From Grimontia kaedaensis (GTDB taxonomy: Bacteria; Pseudomonadota; Gammaproteobacteria; Enterobacterales; Vibrionaceae): 64,000 nt of DNA. Shown piece after piece: positions 57,963 through 64,000 of this stretch. Position numbers and translations under genes: made by a program. The number at the start of each line of letters is the position of its first letter. Position 1 is the first letter of the stretch. The stretch spans positions 1,488,001 through 1,552,000 of the forward strand of contig NZ_CP082276.1 in the NCBI RefSeq assembly GCF_023746615.1. The letters run 5' to 3'. The notes beneath the pieces were generated by a model. It was not told the origin of the DNA and ran no database searches. It saw only the letters and a list, made by a program, of their open reading frames with translations.

Positions 57963-58811
57963 CTATTGGGCCCGAAACCGCTTAGGCGTGGTTCCCGAAT
58001 GCTTTTTAAAGGTGAGAGTAAAAGCGCGCTCCGATTCGTAACCCACCTGCTCGGCAACCTCGTAGATCGGCAACAGAGATTCGCGTAATAACTCCTGTGC
58101 TTTTTGCATACGAAGGTTGGTGAGATAACCAAACATGGGCTGACCGACCAAGGATGAAAATCGGTTGGCAAACGCCGCCCGTGACATGCCTATTTGACTG
58201 GCGATTGATTCCAGCGTCCAACTTTTTTCTGGGTTGTCATGAAGAAGCTGTAGCGCGCGGGAAATTCGTTTGTCGTTCAGCGCATCCAGAAATGGGCTCG
58301 ATTGTTCACGTCCAAAGTTAATGCGGATAAGTTCAACCAGAATGATCTCAGTGAGTTTGTTGACGATAAGCTCAGAGCCCGGCCCTTGCGACATATATTC
58401 GGCGCTTAGCTGATCAAAAGTGCTGCGCAGCCAAGGGTGATTGGCAAAGTCTTTATCTCGCACAATCGTCATGCGGGGAAACACATCCATCAGAGGCGTT
58501 GTCGCCGCACGCGAAAAGCTGAACGAACCACAGAGCAGCAGTGTCGTGTCATTCAGATCCGGCTTTCCCTTTTCCGGAGACTGGCTGGAAAGCTCATGGT
58601 TTTGCCCAGGGCCTAGGAAGATCAAATCCCCCGCTTCCAGCTTTTCAATCTGTCCATCGATGTTTGCCCAGCAGGCACCACGACGAATCATGTGGAAGCT
58701 GGCGTAATCCAGATCTTGAAAGGTTTTCGTCCACGGCGCTTCTACCTGACTGCAGAAATACACACTGCCTACCACCCGAATGGCACGGAGAATATCGCTC
58801 ATTACTTCCAT
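57963..58811 (-). CDS. AraC-family regulator, RclR-like
   Basis: 282 residues from ATG 58811 (AGGGCTATCA in front); ATG 58802 also possible. An N-terminal cupin-type sensor (LEAGDLIFLGPGQNHELS) precedes two helix-turn-helices (WTLESIASQIGMSRAAFANR, then LLPIYEVAEQVGYESERAFT). Cysteines C20 (VYFCSQ) and C94 (LLLCGSF) sit close to the positions of the two cysteines through which E. coli RclR senses hypochlorous acid. It is divergent from a glutaredoxin and an RclC-like gene, so it is probably their redox-responsive activator (inference). Confidence 0.8.
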   Translation of the reverse strand: MEVMSDILRAIRVVGSVYFCSQVEAPWTKTFQDLDYASFHMIRRGACWANIDGQIEKLEAGDLIFLGPGQNHELSSQSPEKGKPDLNDTTLLLCGSFSFSRAATTPLMDVFPRMTIVRDKDFANHPWLRSTFDQLSAEYMSQGPGSELIVNKLTEIILVELIRINFGREQSSPFLDALNDKRISRALQLLHDNPEKSWTLESIASQIGMSRAAFANRFSSLVGQPMFGYLTNLRMQKAQELLRESLLPIYEVAEQVGYESERAFTLTFKKHSGTTPKRFRAQ

Positions 58812-58920
58812 TGATAGCCCTACTGTACGATCGATGTGTTTATTCAAGATTATTGTGCATAGATAGTCCTGATTACAACACCTAAAGTAGAGCCATTCAC
58901 AAACACAACGGAGCACGACC

Positions 58921-59190
58921 ATGCCGAAGATTGAAATCTACACCAAGAGCTACTGCCCTCATTGCCGAGCAGCAAAACAGACACTGGGGCGCATGGGAAT
59001 CGCTTATCGCGAAATTGAAGTCAGTGACGACGCAACCTTGTTTAACGAAATGAAAACAAGGAGCCAACGCCGGACAGTGCCACAGGTTTTTGTCGGAGAT
59101 GTGCATATCGGCGGTAATGACGACTTGCAACGAGTCATCAGAAACGGGCAATTCGAAAAAATTCTGGAAAGCCAAACCAACACGGTTTAA
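58921..59190 (+). CDS. Glutaredoxin (GrxC-type)
   Basis: 89 residues, a single glutaredoxin domain: active site SYCPHC (C12, C15), cis-proline segment RRTVPQVFVG, and GGNDDL for glutathione binding. Reduces disulfides at the expense of glutathione. The CPHC site differs from the usual CPYC of Grx3. First gene of the plus-strand unit facing the AraC regulator; 42 bases before the DUF417 gene. Confidence 0.9.
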   Translation: MPKIEIYTKSYCPHCRAAKQTLGRMGIAYREIEVSDDATLFNEMKTRSQRRTVPQVFVGDVHIGGNDDLQRVIRNGQFEKILESQTNTV

Positions 59191-59232
59191 TCCAAGCAGA
59201 TAAGACGACACAAAAGTTAAAGGAGAAGCATC

Positions 59233-59730
59233 ATGACGACGATTAACAATGTACACGGCCGAATCAACAACCAACGCGCCAACTGGGTTTACACACTCGA
59301 TAATATTGCGGACAACGCAGTGCGGTTTTCTATCATTATCGTGCTGGCTTGGATTGGCGCCATGAAGTTTACCAGCTATGAGGCTGGGGCGATTCAAGGT
59401 CTTGTAGAATCAAGCCCACTCACAAGCTGGTTGTACAGTGTATTTAGCCTGCAAGGTGCTTCTAATCTGATTGGTACGGTTGAAATCGCTACAGCTATTG
59501 CTCTGCTGCTGGCACCGGTAAATCGCACGATTGCCATTGTGGGTGCAGTGAGTGCGACCGTGACATTCGCGGTAACCACCAGCTTCCTGTTTACTGCGCC
59601 GATTGCTGAAGCGAGCCTAGGTGGCTTCCCTGCAATCTCAGTCGTGCCGGGACAATTCCTGCTGAAAGATATTGTTCTGTTGTCGGCAGCGGTTTCCCTG
59701 CTTGCAAAAGCGCTGTTGAAGGACGAGTAA
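59233..59730 (+). CDS. DUF417 membrane protein, RclC/YkgB-like
   Basis: 165 residues, four membrane helices. Homology to E. coli RclC by eye: VLAWIGAMKFTSYEAGAI, SPLTSW, and the C-terminal GFPAISVVPGQFLLKDIVLL. RclC belongs to the reactive-chlorine resistance system controlled by RclR; its biochemical activity is unknown. Preceded by AAAGGAGAAGCATC. Completes a compact regulator-glutaredoxin-RclC unit without RclA or RclB. Confidence 0.82.
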   Translation: MTTINNVHGRINNQRANWVYTLDNIADNAVRFSIIIVLAWIGAMKFTSYEAGAIQGLVESSPLTSWLYSVFSLQGASNLIGTVEIATAIALLLAPVNRTIAIVGAVSATVTFAVTTSFLFTAPIAEASLGGFPAISVVPGQFLLKDIVLLSAAVSLLAKALLKDE

Positions 59731-59777
59731 TTCCTCAGAGGATGGGAGAGACAACTTGCCTCTCCTTTACGATTGCA

Positions 59778-60551
59778 CTAGTCCAGATTAAAACGGACAT
59801 TCCGCCGCTGGGAAACATCAACCAGTACATTTTCAGCGGCATTATTAAAGTTTATCTTAGAACCAAGCACCTCGGCCTCGATGTAGCATCCACTTTTCCC
59901 TGCAACTAACTGGCTCTGATTTTGATCGAAAATCTCGGTCAGGCTCTTGTTATAGTTGCCATTTAAGTCTCCCTCAGACGGATGACCACCTTTAACCTCT
60001 GCCGTATTTCCGCTATAACAGAAAAAAGTTGGACCCAGCAAAGTATACGAGTGGTCAGCCTCTGGAGACCAGCTCAAGTCGATAACTTCATTAGAGAGCG
60101 TTCCCTGTAAAACAAAGGGCGTCGGAATATCATTTTGACTAAAAGTGAAAGCACTTGAATAAGAGCCCTGCTCACGGACAAAAGTGAGTGTGTATTCCGG
60201 ATAATTATCCCCAGACACTAAAGAATAATATTCTCCACCAAACGACCCAGAGCCTTCGATAATTTCATCTTTTGTTAGTTTCAGACTTTGCGTTTCACCG
60301 TTTGCTGTCAGTAAAACACTGTCGCCCGCGCCGAGCAGAATATAGTATTCTCCCGTCGATGTATGGACGTAAGCTTTCACGTTTGCTGTACCGTCGCCCA
60401 GCACATCAAAACTGACGTTGACCCTTATTTGCTCGGCGGGAAAATCCGAAGAATCTTTCACCTGGTTCGGTGTGGGATTATCTCCTCCACCTCCGCCGCC
60501 ACCGCATCCTGCCAGTAACATTGTGAAGACTAAGAATGAGTATTTTTTCAT
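59778..60551 (-). CDS. Hypothetical lipoprotein with polyglycine linker
   Basis: 257 residues from ATG 60551. Lipoprotein signal SFLVFTMLLAGCGGGGGG, acylated C15, followed by a glycine run typical of surface-directed lipoproteins in this group. The rest is beta-rich (VNVSFDVLGDGTANVKAYVH, YTLTFVREQGSYSSAFTFSQ) with two cysteines (FFCYSG, SGCYIE), possibly an Ig-like fold. No specific family recognised. Confidence 0.65.
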   Translation of the reverse strand: MKKYSFLVFTMLLAGCGGGGGGGDNPTPNQVKDSSDFPAEQIRVNVSFDVLGDGTANVKAYVHTSTGEYYILLGAGDSVLLTANGETQSLKLTKDEIIEGSGSFGGEYYSLVSGDNYPEYTLTFVREQGSYSSAFTFSQNDIPTPFVLQGTLSNEVIDLSWSPEADHSYTLLGPTFFCYSGNTAEVKGGHPSEGDLNGNYNKSLTEIFDQNQSQLVAGKSGCYIEAEVLGSKINFNNAAENVLVDVSQRRNVRFNLD

Positions 60552-60845
60552 ACGTCCGTGTCCCTGCCGCTTCGCCAAGACTTACTTCCATCCACACATC
60601 TGCAGATCAAGCATCTTATTGCACCTTACGATAAGTAATCGTCTCAAGCGCGCCCCAATATTGAGACAAAAAATGAGTTTATATTTAACACCTCTAGCAG
60701 AAAGTCATGCGTTGAACTTCCCCTCCAAACATCGCCCCTTTTCAGCCACAATTGATCATCAGTCTGCCCTCCTGTGAGTGACGTCCTTTGGTTTAATGAC
60801 ATTCACTAAACCAATGGATATTTCACTTACTACCAAGGAAGCATC

Positions 60846-62297
60846 ATGATTGAATTCTTTGCAGGGATAGTCATCCTCATCATCGTTGCCGTGTTCGGCT
60901 TTGGCGCATTTGCGCTTATCAAGGGTGGATTGGCCCGCTTCGGCGGCAATATAGAAAGCCCCATGCTCAAAGCAAAAAGCTCCCTGTTTTTAAAAGGCGT
61001 GTTGGCCGCTGTGCTCTGTGTGCTGATTATCGCACCGCTGGCAATGGTGCAAGACATGGCCTGGGAACGTGAGAGCCTGTATCGCGATGTCGTCCATGAA
61101 ATTGGCGAATCTTGGGGCAGCGAACAGTTGCTGGCTGGCCCGGTACTGGCAATACCCTATAACTACGTGGTCATCACCGAGGAAACTAACGACGACGGTG
61201 AAAGAAAAGAGCGCCGAACCGTGATGCACGATGAGTTGATCATTTTGCCAAAAGACCTCGATATCAAGGCACAACTGAACCACGATTTCCGCGACCGCGG
61301 CATTTACCACTCCCTTGTTTACCAAAGCACTATTGAAGGTAAAGCCCAGTTTGATTTCGAGGTGCCAACTATCAACAACGTTGAACACATCTATTTTGAT
61401 GCTGCACGCTTGGTGTTCGGGCTTTCAGCCAACAAAGCCATTGACGGCGTTGATGTGTTTACTGTGACAGGTGAGGGGCTCGAACCTCAAGCCAACCTAA
61501 TGTCTGGTACTGGCGTCACCACCGAAGCACTGAGAAGAGGCTTTCACCGTCCAATAGCACTATCAGAAAATCCGGTCCCTTTTTCATTGAATTTCAAAAT
61601 CCGCCTTCGCGGTTCGCAAGGCATTGGGTTCCTTCCTCTTGGGGAAACATCGACCTTTGAACTGACCACAGACTGGCCGCACCCAAGCTTCAGCGGTATG
61701 TTGCCAACAGAGAGAAATATCTCAGATACTGGCTTTTCGGCATTGTGGGAAATCAGTCATCTGAGCCGCAACTATCCTCAGATCTTCGTGGAAAGCCGCG
61801 GTGCTAACCTGGTCGAAGCGCAAGCACACACCCAGCTCTTCGAGCCTGTGACCCACTACGGAAAGGTCGAGCGTTCTCTGAAGTACGGTCTTTTGTTCGT
61901 CGCACTGACCTTTATTGTTTTGCTGATGTTCGAGCTCAGTCAGGGGCACAGCCTTTCAGTGCTGCAATATGTGATGGTCGGTGCCGCGATGACACTGTTC
62001 TATCTTGTGCTGCTTGCGTTGTCCGAGCATCTGAGCTTCACCATGGCATACATAGCAGCCGCCGTAATGCCAATAGTCAGTATCCCGGCATACGTGGGAA
62101 GCGCGACGGGGAATCGCAATGCTGGGCTGATCATGCTCTCAATGCTGCTGGGTTTGTACACCCTGCTCTATTCCATTCTCCGTCTTGAAGATTATGCGCT
62201 CCTGATGGGAAGTGGCTTATTGGTTGCTGTGCTCCTGACACTGATGTATCTCACCAGAAGGCAGGCCAACAAAGCAGAACAAGTGGCCGAGGAGTAA
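60846..62297 (+). CDS. creD: CreD-family inner-membrane protein
   Basis: 483 residues. CreD signature: WERESLYRDVVHEIGESWGS then EQLLAGPVLAIPY; long periplasmic domain from ~60 to ~345; four to five C-terminal membrane helices (LLFVALTFIVLLMFELSQG, MVGAAMTLFYLVLLAL). An extra N-terminal helix (FFAGIVILIIVAVFGFGAFA) precedes the usual start. CreD is linked to envelope stress and to the CreBC system in enterics; no creBC genes are beside it here. ATG follows CCAAGGAAGCATC. Confidence 0.83.
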   Translation: MIEFFAGIVILIIVAVFGFGAFALIKGGLARFGGNIESPMLKAKSSLFLKGVLAAVLCVLIIAPLAMVQDMAWERESLYRDVVHEIGESWGSEQLLAGPVLAIPYNYVVITEETNDDGERKERRTVMHDELIILPKDLDIKAQLNHDFRDRGIYHSLVYQSTIEGKAQFDFEVPTINNVEHIYFDAARLVFGLSANKAIDGVDVFTVTGEGLEPQANLMSGTGVTTEALRRGFHRPIALSENPVPFSLNFKIRLRGSQGIGFLPLGETSTFELTTDWPHPSFSGMLPTERNISDTGFSALWEISHLSRNYPQIFVESRGANLVEAQAHTQLFEPVTHYGKVERSLKYGLLFVALTFIVLLMFELSQGHSLSVLQYVMVGAAMTLFYLVLLALSEHLSFTMAYIAAAVMPIVSIPAYVGSATGNRNAGLIMLSMLLGLYTLLYSILRLEDYALLMGSGLLVAVLLTLMYLTRRQANKAEQVAEE

Positions 62298-62310
62298 TGA
62301 TCCTACTGGG

Positions 62311-62343
62311 AAAAGAAAGGCGCTTTTCAGCGCCTTTCTTTTG
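62311..62343. terminator. Terminator between creD and the HAD gene
   Basis: GAAAGGCGC-TTTTCA-GCGCCTTTC, followed by TTTT on the plus strand. It overlaps the last codons of the convergent HAD gene. Confidence 0.85.
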
Positions 62344-63076
62344 CGGATGTTGCTGTGCTCTTACCCCGCCTTGATCTTGCCTTTGTGGCTCTTGGTTTAT
62401 CGTCCTGCAGGTAAATGGGGAAGTCAGCCAGAGAATCCAAAACCGCATCAGGGGCAGCGTAGCGAATGTCCACACCGTAGTTGTATCCATAGCTGACACA
62501 AACTGCACCACAACCTGCTGCTCTAGCCGCATTTACATCATTCACACTTCCACCGACCATCACTAGTTGATCAGGGTTAACCTGCAACAGCAAAGCCGCT
62601 TCCAGCAAACCGTCAGGTGAAGGTTTGGGCTCTTGCAATGCATCTCGACCTAGCACCAGGGCAAAGTGATGTCGAATCCCGAGTTGGGTAAGTAAGTCAT
62701 TAGCCAATGACGTTGCCTGATTGGTGACGACCACCATCGGCACTTTCTTTTTTGTAAGTTGACGCAAACAAACCTCTACGCCCGGGTAGAGCTCTGCGCT
62801 GGCATGATTGCGGCGTTGATACGCTTTAAGGAATAACGCGCTCCCTAACCGGAATAGCGGATCAGGCACCGAGCCATCTATTTTCCGCGAAAGAATACGG
62901 TGAATCAGTTTGTCTGAACCATCGCCCAGCCAGTCGCTGACATGTTCAATATTCAGACTGGGGAGCTTAAGATCGGCGAGCATTTCTTCCGCAGCATATC
63001 GCACGTCTGCTGCGGTGTTCACCAAAGTACCATCTAATTCAAAAACGACTGCTTTTACCTCTGTTGCTGGCAACAT
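62327..63076 (-). CDS. HAD-superfamily protein, Gph-like, catalytic nucleophile replaced
   Basis: 249 residues; ATG follows GGAGTGACCT. Fold matches phosphoglycolate phosphatase: cap domain at ~20-90, T118 (VVVTNQA) as motif II, K151 (EPKPSPD) as motif III. Motif I should read DxDGT, but the nucleophile is glutamate: FELDGTL (E13, D15). Motif IV should read GDSxND and is VGGSVND (G176). Both changes would abolish the ordinary phosphotransfer. The C-terminal tail is very basic (KATKARSRRGKSTATSAKER). Probably a pseudophosphatase or a protein with a changed reaction. Confidence 0.8.
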   Translation of the reverse strand: MLPATEVKAVVFELDGTLVNTAADVRYAAEEMLADLKLPSLNIEHVSDWLGDGSDKLIHRILSRKIDGSVPDPLFRLGSALFLKAYQRRNHASAELYPGVEVCLRQLTKKKVPMVVVTNQATSLANDLLTQLGIRHHFALVLGRDALQEPKPSPDGLLEAALLLQVNPDQLVMVGGSVNDVNAARAAGCGAVCVSYGYNYGVDIRYAAPDAVLDSLADFPIYLQDDKPRATKARSRRGKSTATSAKERR

Positions 63077-63569
63077 AGGTCACTCCATGTTTTTCTTATG
63101 ATAAAGATCCGGCCTGCAGATCCTAGAGTTCGCCAGAGCCACTTCTGGCGCGCGTTTTTGGTGTCAGACCTTTCAGTTCTATAAAGGCGAGGAAGTATCG
63201 AAAGTGCACTGTCTTTGTCCGCTAACCCTGACGACATTTGACTGCAAACTTGAAGGCGGCAGTCCGAAAGAAATGACGTCGTCTTTCTAATTTAGCAGAG
63301 TCGTGGGAAAAGCAAACGGGACTGCTTTTCCGTACGTTGTCTATGTCTTTGATCTTTGACGTTACAGCATAAAAAACCAGTCTATCTTTCTGTTTTAATG
63401 AAAGATTAAATTTTAAAAAAATCTTCACTTTATCTCATTTCAGCGCACGACCAAGAGAGTCGTCGTATAGGTTCCTGTATTGCTAGGGTTGAGCAAAAAA
63501 GAGGCCTGAAATACAGGCCCAAGATAGAAGACAAAAAGAGAAACAATGGCAGTGAACTAAGAGAGCAAT
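63077..63569. other. Intergenic region with a minus-strand terminator
   Basis: 493 bases without a convincing gene; small open frames on the minus strand lack ribosome-binding sites. At 63495-63519, on the minus strand, GGCCTG-TATTT-CAGGCC is followed by TCTTTTTTG and ends the transcript of the 63911-63570 gene. Confidence 0.55.
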
Positions 63570-63911
63570 CTATTTTCGAAGTGGCGTCACCCTCGTGTTG
63601 TCTCTATCAAGAGGGAGGGCCTCAACGTCGTTAAGCTGACTCGAAGACTTGTTGGCTTGCTCTTCATAGATATCACCAACATCTTTCCAATAGGTATCGC
63701 TGAGAGAAACCATGTAGTAGCGATTGTTTTTAATGTCGGCGATAAGGGCGCGTCCAAAGTTCATCAACTCACAGTGAACATCATGAATGAATTCACTCCT
63801 TACTGACTGACGACTAGTGAGCTCAGTAATATCATTTCGCGTGAGCCAGACATCAGAATGCGTGTCGAAGCGTTCCATCAACCAAGCTGCAAACTCCTTG
63901 GCACTTTTCAT
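63570..63911 (-). CDS. Hypothetical protein, 113 aa
   Basis: Start supported by TTAAGGAGGACACC. A soluble protein with a helical start (SAKEFAAWLMERFDTHSDVW), a middle that may be a winged-helix-like fold (RNDITELTSRQSVRSEFIHD, ALIADIKNNRYYMVSL) and an acidic, low-complexity end. Not recognised. Its own terminator follows. Confidence 0.65.
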   Translation of the reverse strand: MKSAKEFAAWLMERFDTHSDVWLTRNDITELTSRQSVRSEFIHDVHCELMNFGRALIADIKNNRYYMVSLSDTYWKDVGDIYEEQANKSSSQLNDVEALPLDRDNTRVTPLRK

Positions 63912-64000
63912 GGTGTCCTCCTTAAAATCAAGGAATTACACTTCCACTATTTGAAGTGGCATGTCTAAAGCCTAATTTGATCTTCATCACATCATGTATC

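Noticed and set aside
1..64000. CRISPR array, prophage or complete insertion sequence
   Set aside because: No regularly spaced repeats, no Cas, phage structural or transposase genes were recognised on either strand.

Overview
The window reads as chromosomal DNA of a marine gammaproteobacterium of the Vibrionaceae (Vibrio, Grimontia, Enterovibrio or Photobacterium group). The evidence is family-level: a complete TtpC-ExbB2-ExbD2-TonB2-TPR locus, a second-type elongation factor G (FusA2-like) standing alone outside a str operon, and VF530, DUF3081 and DUF2860 family proteins, all typical of that family. No rRNA, tRNA, CRISPR array, intact transposase or plasmid/phage core gene was recognised. 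Genus and species are not decided by what I can see.

Layout. 0-3.7 kb: ROK regulator (cut by the left edge), GH20 hexosaminidase-like enzyme and an AAC(3)-fold acetyltransferase, probably an amino-sugar operon. 3.8-5.3 kb: small genes, including a GFA gene broken by an in-frame TAG. 5.4-10.9 kb: seven minus-strand genes forming the TonB2 energy-transduction operon, with a good Fur box and a receiver-like protein lacking its phospho-acceptor at its head. 11-19 kb: small proteins, a fatty-acid-hydroxylase-family membrane enzyme, a divergent D-amino-acid locus (deacylase and RidA against a D-serine-dehydratase-like enzyme), a Tat-exported sulfite-oxidase-family enzyme with a dihaem cytochrome, and two tiny genes, one encoding a 29-residue peptide with 15 lysines. 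19-28 kb: MauG/CCP-type lipoprotein, BaeSR-like two-component system, DUF302 protein, fusA2, acyltransferase 3, DUF3081. 28-36.3 kb: a complete peptide-type ABC transporter with a fused permease-ATPase, its GntR regulator, a DUF1028 protein and an M20 amidohydrolase, arranged around a control region with three stacked dyads.

36-44 kb holds small or unknown genes, an EamA exporter, and a four-gene minus-strand envelope cluster without an assigned role. 44-52.8 kb looks accessory: LysE/LysR pair, AT-rich orphan genes, then an RstAB-like two-component system followed by a DUF2860 barrel and a lipoprotein with a catalytically dead S41-like domain; this 5-kb block lies between two direct copies of a ~90-bp repeat. 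52.8-55 kb is scarred: an OpgC-DUF2141 chimera and a facing MerR/GST pair that both lost their 3' halves, around a small YadA-anchored protein. 55-64 kb: alpha/beta hydrolase, MsrB, FMN-binding-fold protein, an Rcl-like locus (AraC regulator, glutaredoxin, RclC/DUF417), CreD, and a HAD protein lacking its nucleophile.

Two dispersed non-coding repeat families occur: a palindrome built on ACCCAAACnACCTGAA (five copies) and a ~125-bp foldback element (two copies, opposite orientation). Starts were usually moved from the longest ORF to the codon with the best ribosome-binding site. All functions are inferred from recognised motifs and family resemblance without database searches.
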